Assembly: GCA_009767595.1 (NCBI GenBank)
Contig: VSDK01024169.1
Coordinates: 102,328-166,327 of the forward strand
Length of the DNA: 64,000 nucleotides
Origin: Symbiodinium kawagutii
Taxonomy: Eukaryota > Sar > Dinophyceae > Suessiales > Symbiodiniaceae
Direction: 5' to 3'
The position numbers were made by a program, and so were the translations under genes. Positions 9,727 through 20,919 of the stretch are shown here, piece after piece. The notes beneath the pieces were generated by a model. It saw only the letters and a program-made list of their open reading frames with translations, searched no databases and had not been told where the DNA came from. Each line of letters begins with the position of its first letter. Position 1 is the stretch's first letter.

Positions 9727-11330
9727 GTTGGTTGGTGATTCTACTAGCCAGGAGAAGGGGGACTATGATGATCTATGATGTCCCACGAAAATCACAAGAC
9801 TAAGCAACCACTCAGCGTGGGGATTCCAGAACAGGAAGCTTCTGCTATTGTTCAGATGAATGCCCTGGTGGGAACAAGTGGAAAATTCGGCACCACAAGC
9901 ATTGAAGCGTCCCGTGCTGGATAACTGTGATACAGTACAGCATCATTTGAGTGTTTTCTTGTAGCCAGGGGAAATGCGCTAACCAAACCCAATATACTGG
10001 GACGTTGCTCAACTTGCTATGTCTGAGTGACTTAGAACCTTTCAACAATCCCATCAACTATCAACTGCCCAGCAGTCGGTAGCCTCAAAGGAAGGCAACA
10101 CCGGTCGGTGGCAGCCTATAGCAACAACACCGAAGGTGGAGAGTTGACGCTATCCTGGTTGGTCAATGGCTGTAGATGATGAAAGACCACCAGGGTAGCC
10201 TTATGTCAGTGCTTCAACGTAACACACCAAGGGCTCACTACCAGAAATCATAGGAGAATTAGGAGATCCATAAGAAGTGACATGATCACCGCCCAATTTT
10301 ACTATGCCTATCGTAGGGCTAGCTCAGAGATTTGGCCACTTGTTCATGGCCTACAGCCGTGGTTTTCCACTGCATGGTGAGTTTGTCAGAATTGCTATGG
10401 TGAGTAGCTACAGTCCCTTGGTCACCCCGAAACGGAAAGCTATGCAGTAATATGTGCAATGAAAAAGCACTTGGAACCATCCGCCAAACTTGGTCGCTTC
10501 CCATACTGGCCTTGACCATTCCCAGTGTTTCCCAACTTGGGATGGAGGGTAGCATGACTTCACGGAAACATTCACATTATTCACTGCTTCCGGTTTGACC
10601 TTTGCCTTGCCATTTGTTCCAAGGTCAGCATCGAAATCAGAATCAGCCACTGAAGATCCCGTGTCCCTTGGCGATCCATCAGATGCTAGCAGATATGAGG
10701 TCAAGCTGGCTGTGAAACACTTGTCTAGTCATCCTCTAGGCCTTGAACATTTTTCATAGCAGTGGCAGTGATCAAACATGCAGCTCGCTGTTGTATGGGT
10801 CGTTGGCACTCTGTACGCGGTATGCTGAGGAGTGTATATGTTCAGACTGCATGACATTATAGAAATCTATATCATGCAGTCACAACAGGAGTTTTGAGTG
10901 AAGCACAATGGGAAACCTGGGTACGTGACGACCACGGGTATGTCTTACAACATTCCACAATTGGCCAACATCTCCATCAAAAAGGCCACGATTGTATGAG
11001 CGCACCAGAAACACATCATTTGCTACAAGTGGAAGATCAAAGCAACATAAAACATACAAGTATGTGGGTTCCAGACTAATTAGTAAGGCAGCCATAGCCG
11101 ATGGGCGCTGGGAAACACCAGCTATTTCTGGAAGCTGTGGGGACACTTATTATTACAGATTTGACCGGCTCTCCTGTAAGCAAATTTGTCTATAGTATAT
11201 CTTTTATTACAGCATGATACAGTCATGTAAAGCTTGTCTCTGTGTATCCTATAGCTAATTTCATTCCTGTATGCATGATTGAATCCCTATTAACAACAAG
11301 ACATGTCCCAATGATGGTTGATTGCCCCTT
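9727..11330. other. No firm gene; ambiguous ORFs on both strands
   Basis: Around 10410-10740 both strands are open: a 98-codon - strand frame (10408-10704, with WEWSRPVWEATKFGGWFQVL) and + frames such as ESATEDPVSLGDPSDASRYE at about 10635-10695. Around 10880-11146 an 88-codon - strand frame overlaps a + frame. Third-position composition does not separate them, so no CDS is called. Confidence 0.3.
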
Positions 11331-11432
11331 GGTAAACTAACATGGCAATGGATAATCCCATATTTTGTTAAACGGACAACCTTGGAAATTATCCATTTAT
11401 GGATGATTTTTCATTACCATGTTAGTTTACTG
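11331..11432. mobile_element. Family D element
   Basis: Left end GGTAAACTAACATGGCAATGG and right end CATTACCATGTTAGTTTACT are inverted repeats. They match the elements that form introns at 30125-30257 and 52428-52522. No exon pair could be recognised here. A degenerate family B right end lies at about 11625-11705. Confidence 0.7.
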
Positions 11433-11894
11433 GAGGGTAAGCACTATTGACTGTTGATAGTGGTCAATCGTTCGGTAAAAGTGGGGTGCCCAGCGATCCA
11501 TCACTGGTGACTCACGACGGACCCAAAAGGTGATGCTTTTTGTCAGAGCATGGAGAATGGCAGATAGGGTTTCTTAAGCCAGGACTTGGGAAGCCCCAAA
11601 GATATGGTTGTTTTTTACGATAAATGACTAATATTGGATGATTTAGGGATAAATGCCTAAATCATTGCACGATTGACGGGTCCCCTATGACTTGAGAAAC
11701 ACCAACAGATGAGCTTTGATGACTAATGACACCAACTGATGATCCCCAGGAAGCAACTAACTCATGTTCATGAGCAACTCTTAACCGACAACTAGTTTAT
11801 AGTTGCTACTTGGCAGTTTTTAACCAATGCGATTCACCACACATTTCCACCAATGGAGTTATCAAGCGTTAGTTACTTCTTACCCAATATCAAC

Positions 11895-12112
11895 CAATAG
11901 CTAGTTAGTTGGCTAGTTGGTTAGTTAGTTAATTGATTAGTTGGTTACTTACTTAGTTAGTTAGTTAGTTAGTCAATCAGTTAGCTAGTCAGTTTGTTTG
12001 TTAGTTAGTCAGTTTGTCAGTTAGTCACTTAGTCAGTTAGTTAGTTCTTACCCCAATAGTCAACCAATGTCAACCAATAGTCAGTTTGCTAGTTAGTTAG
12101 TTAGTTCTTACC
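11895..12112 (+). repeat. Degenerate TTAG tetranucleotide tract
   Basis: Runs of TTAGTTAGTTAG broken by GTCAGT and CAACCAATAG blocks, in a polypyrimidine-poor intron just upstream of the exon at 12122. Confidence 0.85.
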
Positions 12113-12121
12113 CCATATCAG

Positions 12122-12318
12122 ATTGGTCAACCACCTGTGGTTCAATACCCTCGACCCATCGTGATCCCTGGATCGCGCTCAGGCGGCCCGACGAAGCCGC
12201 AGCACCTGAAGCCGCGCCTGCGTAGCTCGGCGATCTCCGGGGGAGGATCGAGTCGTTGGGAGCAGGGATGGCTGTGGGTCGAGGCGTTCACCAAGGCCTT
12301 TACCATCCAAAATAGCTG
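12122..12318 (+). CDS. Long exon (197 bp), unknown Pro/Ser/Arg-rich protein segment
   Basis: From the acceptor CCCATATCAG the phase 0 frame runs 65 codons plus two bases to the donor TG|GTGAAT. Third positions are almost all G or C in the middle, unlike the flanking DNA. The peptide begins IGQPPVVQYPRPIVIPGSRS, has a basic Pro-rich part, and ends WEQGWLWVEAFTKAFTIQN. The 3' edge CATCCAAAATAGCTGGTGA recurs at about 12535 in the intron, so the last codons might belong to a repeat. No family recognised. Confidence 0.6.
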
Positions 12319-12765
12319 GTGAATGGTTGAGAAAGCTAGGATTAACCAAGGCAGTAATAGCATTAAGACTCATTGACTAGTTAAGTGGCCATCAATTAAC
12401 GGCTAGGTTAACGGCTATTGATGCGAATAGCCATTATGGTATTAGAATTCATTGACTATAATTTGGTGGTTCATTGATGGTTGATATTATGAACTCATAG
12501 CATGAAAAGCAATTTATGAATCAAGGCATCAACCATCCAAAATAGCTGGTGAGTGGGTGATGAAGCTGAGAAATAGGAGCATCTTAGAAGAACTTCCCAT
12601 ATCAAGTGACTGATAGGAGAACTTCCGGGCGACAAGGGTCATAACTAATTATGTAACTAATGCTTAACTAGCTGGTTAATGGTTGGTAAAGCTGGGAGTA
12701 GCCAACACGAACAAGTGATATACCAACTGGTTATGGGTCAACATGAGCCATCCAAAACATGACCA

Positions 12766-12824
12766 GGTGAACATCCCAACAGCTTCGCTAGTTTGGGCAT
12801 TTTGGGGATGTTCACTAAGGGCTG
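12766..12824. repeat. Family F short inverted repeat (GTGAACATCCC...GGGATGTTCAC)
   Basis: GTGAACATCCCAACAGC is followed about 30 bp later by TTTGGGGATGTTCAC. Similar pairs occur at 36888-36935 and 48218-48272, with half copies at about 21970, 41655 and 43014. Looks like a very small TIR element. Confidence 0.55.
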
Positions 12825-13167
12825 CAGGATCTTTGGGGTGTTCAATTCCGCATTGACCAAATATGAGCAGTTTTATTGTTAAATAGAAGTGTTCTTGCAT
12901 GGTTATGAATTGTTTGGTCAATTACATATTTGAGAAGTATAAGTTTGCTTTGACCGGATATATCTTTCTATCGACAACATGTGTTAACCAACAAAGCTAG
13001 AGGAATGAACAATGATACGGGAGTAGACCATGGATGTTCGTTCGTCTTTTGAGCCATCAATGTATTTCTGATACGCGGCCTCGCCAGAGTCGGCAATCGG
13101 GCGATGGTTGGTTGACCTTTTTGGACATGGCATAGCCAAGAAATGATTGATTCTACATGGCGATTTA

Positions 13168-13270
13168 TGCGGGTGTTTCTCAACATAGAGGACCCCCCAA
13201 AGCATCATATAGGAATCATTTTTACTAATATACCATCCATTTTGGGGGCTCCCAATTTGAAGAAACACAC
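13168..13270. mobile_element. Family B element
   Basis: GGGTGTTTCTCAACATAGAGG at the left and CCAATTTGAAGAAACACAC at the right, with the usual inner arms (CCCCCCAAAGCATCAT; CCATCCATTTTGGGGGCTCC). Confidence 0.65.
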
Positions 13271-13847
13271 ATACCTGTTCTTAGACGGTCTACCTTGTTA
13301 GGCTCATACCTAGATGAATGGGATGGGTGTTTCACATGGCGCACTTGGACGGAAGTATGGTCGTTCGGTCTTGAGGGTAGTCGTCCCTCAATCGGTCGGC
13401 TTCCACATGCTCAAATTGATGAATTATGTTATGGTCAAACGTTGGTTCTTTGACGTTACAATATACGCGGATTCTCTCAATTCAAGACAGTTCTGAGAGA
13501 CACCGAGAATCTGGAAAAAACATGGTGTGCCCACACCTATTTAGGTTTGCTATGGTTTGTTTATGTACAGCCAAAACTGGATAATTTTCCACCATGGTGA
13601 ACAGATCATTCTGGGATACCACCATCGATGACAGCCATTTTTTATCAGGTTAGCTTCCAGCCACTGACTTAGATTCTTAATGCTGTCGCGATTAAATGGA
13701 TCTACTATATACAGAAGGATCTAGTTGCGCCACCAAAACTCTGAATAGATTCCTTGCGAACCACAAAAAAACACGACACAAAAAAAGTGAAGTCTTCGCT
13801 CCAGGGATCCATTTTTGGCCAGCAAGTTCTCACTTGAAGCACCATAG

Positions 13848-13907
13848 GTCTCGGGGATGGTCTCGGATGCCGCCCACGCTGAGGCAGCCAACGCGGCCGC
13901 AACCAAG
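13848..13907 (+). CDS. Possible 60-bp exon, Ala-rich
   Basis: After ACCATAG the phase 0 frame reads VSGMVSDAAHAEAANAAATK and stops at a GTGCCA donor. It is a sharply GC-rich block in AT-rich surroundings. Neither flanking exon has been phased to it. Confidence 0.4.
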
Positions 13908-14009
13908 GTGCCAGAGCTCTGACACTGACCAACCAATCATCGCGGGAGGGGGACCTATGTTCAACCGGGAAAGAACAGTATGTTATTATAGGTTATCAGC
14001 TGCAATTAG

Positions 14010-14010
14010 C

Positions 14011-14061
<51 letters not shown>
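14010..14061 (+). repeat. (GATT)n microsatellite
   Basis: About twelve perfect GATT units. Confidence 0.95.
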
Positions 14062-14307
14062 AATTCTAGTACCTGTAAGATCTACAAGAGTTCAAAACCA
14101 TTTGATTATCAGAAGTTTTGAACTAGTCTGCTGGTAATCAGATGCAATCAGATGCAAGCAACCAGTTATTTTGATGACATGGCGTACGTAGAGATATTTG
14201 TGTAGACTAATATTTACATACACACAGCACTCTGGTCGGCTCATTGCTCAAGAAGTTGTATCGAATGCTGCAGATGATGGGTTGACATTGGCCATCCATC
14301 TCCTAGC

Positions 14308-14592
14308 ATGAACTCTGACCACTCGCAGTCACCTTGGATTTTTGCCATGGCAAGGGTTGATCTCTGGTTGGTCAAGAATTGTTTCATGATGCCGGCGGCT
14401 TCGCAGGCACCGGGGCTTCATGTCGATCTTGAAATCAGAGGCGCCAACCGGGGATCCGTTGGCTCCCGCGGTGCTGAGATGAAGCATTTTTGTGCTAGAA
14501 AGGAAGATGATTGGCATACATTGCCATTGAAGCTCATGGTTCAAAAAGATGAGATACGACTTGGATACAACTTGGAGTCATTGGATACCTAA
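14308..14592 (+). CDS. Possible exon or 3' terminal exon, unknown product
   Basis: An open frame of 94 codons ending in TAA. The centre (LHVDLEIRGANRGSVGSRGA) is GC-rich with biased third positions, and the C-terminal part is charged (QKDEIRLGYNLESLDT). A plausible acceptor is TTCGCAG at 14400-14406, which would make the exon 14407-14592. If the TAA is used this would be a gene end; a donor before it (for example G|GTGCTG near 14473) is equally possible. Confidence 0.4.
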   Translation: MNSDHSQSPWIFAMARVDLWLVKNCFMMPAASQAPGLHVDLEIRGANRGSVGSRGAEMKHFCARKEDDWHTLPLKLMVQKDEIRLGYNLESLDT

Positions 14593-15227
14593 GCATTGAA
14601 AAGCAATGTCAGGGCACAGCCCTTTGGGGTTATGCCCATGGCCACTGGAATCTGGCACATTGGTTTCTTTTGAAGCCTGGACCTTCTATTCCTGACTTGT
14701 AGCTGGATCCTACTTCATTCAGGTCTTTCTGGGATCATCTACAGGTGTAAATGATGGTACTTGCAAGACATCTCTCAAGATGTTCGTTGCGTTGCCATTT
14801 GGACTCGTCATGTTGATTTGCCCCCACCTCTGCTGACAGCGAGGCACCTGCTGTAGCATCTCAGCAACACGTTGAGGAAAAAGTTCTGCCGAAGGACAGC
14901 GGTTGGACCCGTAGAGAACTAGCTGCTAATCCATCCTTAGCAAGGGAAAAAGAACTGAGTAGGTTGCTAAATCTAGCCGCTTGCTCTCAATGATCAATTA
15001 ATAGTTTACAGTGAACATCTGGTGGACCCGTGCAAGAACAACTGTTGACCACACTAGCAGCTATGAGGCTATGAGTCATGATGCAGGCGTTTCGTATTCG
15101 CTCTCCAACTATCACGGTATTCATAGATACACTGTCACATTTGTCGTTTCATTACTTGATATGTCCTGACAGTGGTTTGCGCTGTATCCGTTTGCAATGG
15201 TGTTTCCCCAATGATCATGGCTCATCA

Positions 15228-15248
15228 ATGATGATGACGACGACGACG

Positions 15249-15308
<60 letters not shown>

Positions 15309-15312
15309 CTGA
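15228..15312 (+). repeat. (GAT)n microsatellite
   Basis: A long perfect GATGAT run preceded by GACGACGAC. Similar tracts are at 40866, 46588 and 59335, and all are poly-Met/Asp shadows in translation. Confidence 0.95.
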
Positions 15313-15335
15313 TCATGAGTGACTTACCCGTCCAG

Positions 15336-15377
15336 TTGGGTGAATTACATTGGAATTCATTCTTTAGCCGGCTGCGC
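15336..15377 (+). CDS. Probable small exon
   Basis: Acceptor ACCCGTCCAG, then LGELHWNSFFSRLR to a possible GTCAAT donor; the frame stays open to a TGA at 15396-15398. Phase 0 to 0. Confidence 0.4.
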
Positions 15378-15573
15378 GTCAATCTGCTGTGCCCCTGAAT
15401 GTTTACATTCCCCAAACGACCAAACTTGTCCAGTTCATTTGCCCATGTCTAGGCCTTTTTTGGATGGTCAACATTGACCCACAACCATTTTATGGTTGGT
15501 CAGCTTTGATACTCCCCAAGCATTCCCAACCTGGTGGGAAACTGATTTGATTTCAGCAGATTGCCGTTTTCAG

Positions 15574-18547
15574 GGCTGGCAATGGATATTCCACGTGAAA
15601 TTTCCTTCAATCATCTCGAATCACCATGTAAAAGATCCCCATTCTCACCATTACCATGACTGTGGGTCAAAACCCTTAGTCCCCCTGGTTCCCCCATCAT
15701 CAACCATTGTTTTCCCTATAGGTTGTTGGCTATTCACCCCCACTATTGGTACCACACAGCGCGGACGAATCCACAAGACACGAGCCCAAACCACAGGTGG
15801 GGGGGCAAATGCCAAAGGTGAAACTGGCAGCAGTGAAATAGCAACATTGCGATCGTGTAGCGAGGTCTGCAGTCTAAAAAACTAATCAAGGCCGTCTTCG
15901 AATCAAGTACTGGTACATTCTGTAACGTTCTTTCACCGATTTCTCCTCAAGTGCAGATTCAAAAGTGAAAATGGGATCATTGGAAGGAATTTGGATAGGA
16001 AAGTTCATCGAGTGCTTCTGAGATTTTTGAGACTGAAAATATTCACACACGCAGCTAATTGTTTGTGCTTGATTCGGGAGTCTAGGGCGACATGGCAAGC
16101 CAGCAGGGGGCTGACCTTGATACCCCAGATGTTGCATCGAAGCACACTTATTCAAGTCAAATTTCGGAAAAAAATTGTATCCTGACAATTTTTGCAAACA
16201 CTGTATCGTTTTTTGCAAGAAGGCAGATTGCTGATATACAGCACGCTTATAAGAAGGACAAAGCAAAGCTTCATCTGACATATATTCTGTATAAGATTTA
16301 TCATATCCTTGACCTGCAAGTGGTATAGGAAAATATTGTTGGCACGCAATTAAAAAGCTGACCGTCAACTCCAACCAGCTAATACCCCAGTCATCATTAG
16401 AACGATAACCAGCATCAAATTCACTGGGCCAAAGTAAGGAACATGCCCAATGAAAAACTGCACGAGCCAGATTGGCTCCACATTGCATAGCCTGAAAGAC
16501 ATGGGCTTCAGGCTCAGGTGTTCGCCAGGAAATGTAGCCATTTGGAGAGAAGTTCACAAGGAATTGCATGGCATCATCACCCATTAAGTCACGCGGCATC
16601 AACATGCCCTCCTCACGGGTTGTTAAATGCATTTGCACATCTGAATTTTTTGAAAGATCCATTTGTGTTCCATTCAAATCAACAAGAAATGCAAAGTATT
16701 CAGCTAGAGCTTTACGCTCTCGTAAGTTGAACTGTGCAATAGATTTTGCCATATCTTGGACCTCAGCAGCAGCAACAAGAGCCGCCGTGGCCGCCTTATC
16801 TGCGAAGAAATTTCCCATAATTAGGAACAAGTCAAAAGAATTCACAGCAGACTCAAAGCTCCTATGACTTTTCACCTTGATCATGGAAAAACGATTATCG
16901 TCCCAAAGTCGGATGACCTCAGGCAGCAAATCTGCATTAGCAAAAGTGTGTAGTCTGACATGCAAAAAACCAGAGCGAATGTTGTCAACAATGCGGCAAA
17001 CATATGAGGCGTCTGTCACAAAATGTACTTTGAAAGAGGAAGGCAAATTGTTAGCGGCTCGTAATGCCACCACAAATGCACACAATTCACCTCTACCTGC
17101 ATATTGGCGATTTGGAACAAGGCCTGTCGCAATTGTTTCAAACTTTGGCAAAGAATCCAATGTGTTAGTCCTTACATCCTGAACTACGGACCAAGATGCA
17201 AGATCAGCAAGTGGATCCTTCGGATGAAGACCACCCCCGTCCGTAAAAAAAAAAACTTCATCACCATGTGTAGGCCGTGGCTGTGGGTCTATAGGTAATG
17301 AATGTGTGGAATGCACAAGATCAAAAAGCTCTTGATCTTCATGAGTTTGGACAAGTGGGAGATAGATCCAATCCATGCGATGATCTTGAACGAATGAAAT
17401 GATAGATTGATGACGTTCCCTGACATGTTGTGTGGCCGGACAATGCAAAATGTGATGTGGACGGCTATCAGATGCTCCACACAGTGTACACACTGGGTCA
17501 ACGTATTGGTTCCAAATGTGTTTCTGAGAAGAACTTTGATATCCCCCCACAAGATTTAAGCCAATCAACTTTTGATGTGGATCACTAAGTTTGAGATATT
17601 CTTCACATACCATAGATGGATGTAAGCCCACGTCAGGAATACCTTTACGTTGGACTTTCTGAACCACAACATTTATCCAAGCCTTGCGCATGGATCGAAA
17701 AATGTGTTTGGTAGAATCCCAAAGGATATTGCAACACGGATCCGGTGCACAGAAAAGGTTACCATCTTGATCAATGCCCCACTATTGGTTGGTTCATATT
17801 GACCCATATCCACATGTTGCTTCACCATCACTGGTCGCCGCAGCATCCCAGGAGCCGGCTGCAAGCCCTCGTCCCAAGGGCCGCTTCCTGGCCTTCGTGG
17901 CGAAGCGGCGACACACCTTACGTGGCACGCCCAAGCGGGGCACACCGCTGCGCGTGGGGGTGCCTGCGCCGCCCTCTACACGGGCGGTGGTGCCCATGTC
18001 GCCTCCCTTGCGACTGGGGAAGGTGACTGGTCTGAGGATTTCACCCATCATGGGATGATGGGATTCGTTGTGATGTGATTGTCGGGTCTGCTGGTTGATG
18101 TCGATTGTCATGATGGTGGCTGATTTGCCTGTACTCAAGCAACATGCCAATCTTCAGGATGTTTGGTGATGCATCTTGAGTGTTCATAATAACATGTTTT
18201 CAAGTCAGCAGCGCATGTGGAGACCCAGTCATCGCCAAAGTCTTCACCAAGCACCGGGGACTAGCTGCTGGCGACGAAAGGATCAGGGATGCGGCTTTGC
18301 TCCTTCGGGAGCCGAAAAAAATACCAGTGGAAGCGTAGCGCTTCAGCGGGTTTGCGGACCCCTAGTCAAAGATATTCCATGACTTATTAATGGACGTAAT
18401 ATGAAATATTCAATCATTTTTTTCTGCATGACAAATTAAATGATATAACACTCCTTCGTTGTTGGTTTCAAGATCAAACGTATTGTGTCGGTGCCGATTT
18501 TTGAAGCAGTGAGAGTGGTCTTGCAGAAACCAGGGACATCCAGGGAC
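15574..18547 (+). CDS. Four exons with matching phases, one intron holding a nested LINE; product unknown
   Basis: Exons 15574-15627, 17844-18029, 18229-18326 and 18473-18547. The first reads LAMDIPREISFNHLESP and ends in phase 1 at GTAAAA. The second starts in phase 1 after CGCCGCAG, is strongly GC-rich and basic (SQEPAASPRPKGRFLAFVAK, later RGTPKRGTPLRVGVPAP), and ends at G|GTCTGA. The third (IAKVFTKHRGLAAGDERIRD) ends CCA|GTGGAA in phase 0. The fourth starts after TTTCAAG (IKRIVSVPIFEAVRVVLQKP); its 3' end is unclear because a TGA precedes the next GT. An alternative donor of exon two is 18022|GTGACT. The peptide is basic and Pro-rich, then helical. No family recognised. Confidence 0.6.
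15751..17776 (-). mobile_element. 5'-truncated LINE (non-LTR retrotransposon) with 13-bp target-site duplication
   Basis: CCCCACTATTGGT is present at 15738-15750 and again at 17777-17789, directly bracketing the insert. The insert reads on the - strand and starts within a coding region, as expected for 5' truncation during target-primed reverse transcription. The 3' end (low coordinates) has about 135 bp of non-coding sequence after the stop; no clear poly(A) is seen. The host site is a family A MITE. Confidence 0.85.
15886..17776 (-). CDS. LINE ORF2 C-terminal part: zinc knuckle + RNase H + C-terminal domain
   Basis: Residue numbers count from the Met at 17691; the frame is open about 28 codons further upstream (CAPDPCCNILWDSTKHIFRS) until the truncation point. 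A zf-RVT-like knuckle is C68-x2-C71...H79H80-x3-C84. RNase H follows: FFFTDGGG (D151), RGELC (E202), FVTDAS (D227), KVKSH (H275) and GNFFADKA (N294, D298). These are the D-E-D-(H)-D pattern of retroelement RNase H. About 300 further residues follow, including DDWGISWLELTVSFL, as in dinoflagellate LINE proteins, and then the stop at 15886-15888. Endonuclease and RT domains are missing because of the 5' truncation, so it is a dead copy, but it has no internal stop. It lies antisense within an intron of a + strand gene. Confidence 0.88.
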
Positions 18548-19521
18548 TGAGTTGGAGTTGTGTTGCCTGAGGTTCTGCGAATGCCAAAAAGACGCCTGAG
18601 AAAGAAACAGAAGGCCAGGGACCTATTTCCCAGGGCCACATATTAAAGCTGCCCATGCTTGACATTTTGCCGCCCAAATCTCTGTGAGTTGAAAAGCTTT
18701 CCTCAGGGCCAATGGAGTTCCCATGTGCCCTCCAAGAATAAACCTCAATAAACCGTTCCTAAACTGGTTAGGCCATTCCTAAACAGCAATAAACATCAGA
18801 TAATAAACCCCACTTACCCTATAAGCATCCCTAAGCCAGAAAACCTTAAACTCTAGACTCTCTAGATTCGTTTTCAAATTTGTTGCCAATCGCTTGTGTT
18901 TGTTGTGTCGGAGGCTGGAGCATAGGTCCCAGGTGTTGCGCCGAAGTATCCCATTGAAATGATGTGAGCAGCCAATTACTTTTGCACTTAGATTAGATTA
19001 CTGTAAGCATTGGCTGCTCCCAAGATCAAGTTTCCCCACATGTTTCCTGCAGGTCACTTCAGCTGGCAAGGCCAAAACTGAACACCTCACCCAGTTCATA
19101 ACTAGTCACTCGGAAGGTGACCAGCATCAAGCATGAAACAGCTGATTAGGATTTGAATTCACTTCCTAAGATGATGCATCTACACGACGAGATTAGGTCC
19201 TATCTTGATTTGAATTCATTTCCTCTCTGTTCTTCCACTGCTTTTGTATTGAAAGTTGGTGAAATGTGGAAACTGTCTGATGCTTTTTGTCCTTGCTCTC
19301 CGCACCACTTCCAAATAGTGAGGCCATGATGCGGTCAATGTGGTCAGTGAATAGATGTCAATGTGGATTCCCATAGACCAGCAGTAGTAGCAACAGCAGC
19401 AGTAGTAGTCGTGGTCGTGGTCGTAGTTGTAGCAGCAATCCCAATAGACTGCCTTGCAAGTACTTAGTAAAATTGCCAGGTAGTAGTGGTAGTAATCCCC
19501 AACCTCCAAGCAACCGCGTAG

Positions 19522-19881
19522 GCAGAGATGAAGGAAGTTCCAGCGATGACGTTGTCCCAATTTATGGGTGAATGCTCGAGAGCTCAGTGACTGGACAGGC
19601 CAGCGCTGTAGCTGGGTCTTCAGCTCACAGATGTCGAGATTCATCCTTCGCCGAACAAACCTGGAAGTGGAACATCCGCCATTTTGCTCGATGGTTCCCT
19701 ATCAAACATGCTGATGTTTAACTTCCAGCTTGGTTTTCCAGGGGCTCATGTTCAAACACACCAGCCTTTGATGTAGACTGGAGGTGACCCGTCAATCTTT
19801 GGATCATTGTGAATGATTCCTCACCAGTGACACAGCTGTGGCGCCAGGATTCGACAAACCAGCAGGAAAGCACATGAACAT
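19522..19881 (+). CDS. Four phased small exons, unknown product
   Basis: Exons 19522-19567, 19631-19693, 19729-19783 and 19848-19881. Phases run 0-1, 1-1, 1-2, 2-0 with GT donors (GTGAAT, GTTCCC, GTGACC, GTAGTC) and AG acceptors (GCGTAG, TCACAG, TTCCAG, CGCCAG). Introns are 63, 35 and 64 bp; the 35-bp one is unusually short and is the weak point. The peptide runs AEMKEVPAMTLSQFM, VEIHPSPNKPGSGTSAILLD, WFSRGSCSNTPAFDVDW, IRQTSRKAHEH. A further microexon (VCLKSALL) may lie at about 19962. No family recognised. Confidence 0.5.
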
Positions 19882-20376
19882 GTAGTCATGCATGTACAGT
19901 CATGCATGTATGTAGCTGCTGAAGACTGACGATCTTGGAAACAGTCGTTCAGGTATGCCTGAAAAGTGCGTTGTTGGTAGATTAATTATTGCAATGTGCC
20001 CCATGATTCAACATTGGTTGGCGATGGCTAATGGCTGGTTGATGACAACCATGACAATGCAGTAGCTTACGACAACTGACAATAATTGGCCTACTGTACT
20101 TGGTTGATGCATTACAATTGCTTGATACGGCCAAGGAAAGACACAGCAACAGTAATAATCACTGGGCGGGGTATGGGCGCTTAATAGTCTATGATATCGC
20201 ATATTTCCAGTAGTTGATAGTACATTCATAATCAACAAGAGTCAACAAAAACGCTCATTGACGAATCTTTATAGGTAGTTATGAACTTCCATGACTTTCC
20301 AGGGCGTACTGTAAGGGGGTATGAGATCTAGAACCAATGAAATATCAGTCGAGAACATGCCGAGCCATCAATCCAG

Positions 20377-20581
20377 AGCTGCAGTGCACGCTGGAGGTCC
20401 ATGCGAAGTCTTCCAAGTCTTTGACAACTTTGAGGCTGGATAGAAGACCGCTTGATGGTTTGATTGACATTTTTATTTTCCCTAAATTTGTCAGTAACTG
20501 TTAAGAAATCGTTGGTTGATTCATATTTCTCATCGGGCTTGAAACCACCAACCATAAGACAATCTGCGATACTTCATTGAG
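20377..20581 (+). CDS. Two exons joined across a family C intron
   Basis: Exon 20377-20457 starts after AATCCAG and reads LQCTLEVHAKSSKSLTTLRL DRRPLD in two pieces, ending GAT G (phase 1). After the element, ACAATCTGCGATAC continues in phase (DNLRYFIE) to a GA|GTTGGG donor at about 20581; beyond it the frame meets TAG. Product unknown. Confidence 0.55.
20458..20558 (+). mobile_element. Family C introner-like element forming a 101-bp intron
   Basis: Left end GTTTGATTGACATTTTTATT, somewhat diverged from GTTGGTGG. Right end GCTTGAAACCACCAACC followed by ATAAG. The interior TTTTCCCTAAATTTGTCAGT and CGTTGGTTGATTCATATTTC match the other family C copies. Frames on the two sides join in phase. Confidence 0.7.
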
Positions 20582-20654
20582 TTGGGATAGAACACGAGCT
20601 ACAACCAGTTGGTTTGCACAGATGTGGCATTGCACAAACACTCCCCCGGGTGTC

Positions 20655-20736
20655 ATTGTCATTGTTGTCATTGTTGTCATTGTTGTCATTGTTGTCATTG
20701 TTGTCATTGTTGTCATTGTTGTCATTGTTGTTGTTC

Positions 20737-20768
<32 letters not shown>

Positions 20769-20769
20769 C

Positions 20770-20807
<38 letters not shown>

Positions 20808-20808
20808 C

Positions 20809-20852
<44 letters not shown>

Positions 20853-20919
20853 CTTGTTCTTGTTGTTCTTGTTCTTGTTCTTGTTCTTGTTCTTGTTCTT
20901 GTTCTTGTTGCTGGTGTTC
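20655..20919 (+). repeat. (TTGTCA)n - (TTG)n - (TTCTTG)n compound microsatellite
   Basis: TTGTCA units grade into TTG with interspersed TTC and finish as TTCTTG hexamers. All six frames are artificially open here. Confidence 0.97.

Larger units (their letters stand above)
15660..17812 (-). mobile_element. Family A MITE split by a LINE insertion
   Basis: The left part 15660-15750 (CTGTGGGTCAAAACCC inward) and the right part 17777-17812 (CCCCACTATTGGTTGG through TTGACCCATATCCA) together make one normal reverse-oriented family A element if the 2.0-kb LINE is removed. It lies in the intron between the exons at 15627 and 17844, 31 bp before the acceptor. Confidence 0.8.

Noticed and set aside
10408-10704. 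98-codon - strand ORF (WEWSRPVWEATKFGGWFQVL)
   Set aside because: Overlaps equally plausible + strand frames; no splice context or codon bias decides, so not called.
19672-19693. CCGCCATTTTGCTCGATGG resembling the dinoflagellate spliced leader
   Set aside because: Only partial similarity to the leader (CCATTTTG core), and it lies within a phased exon; no relict spliced leader is claimed.
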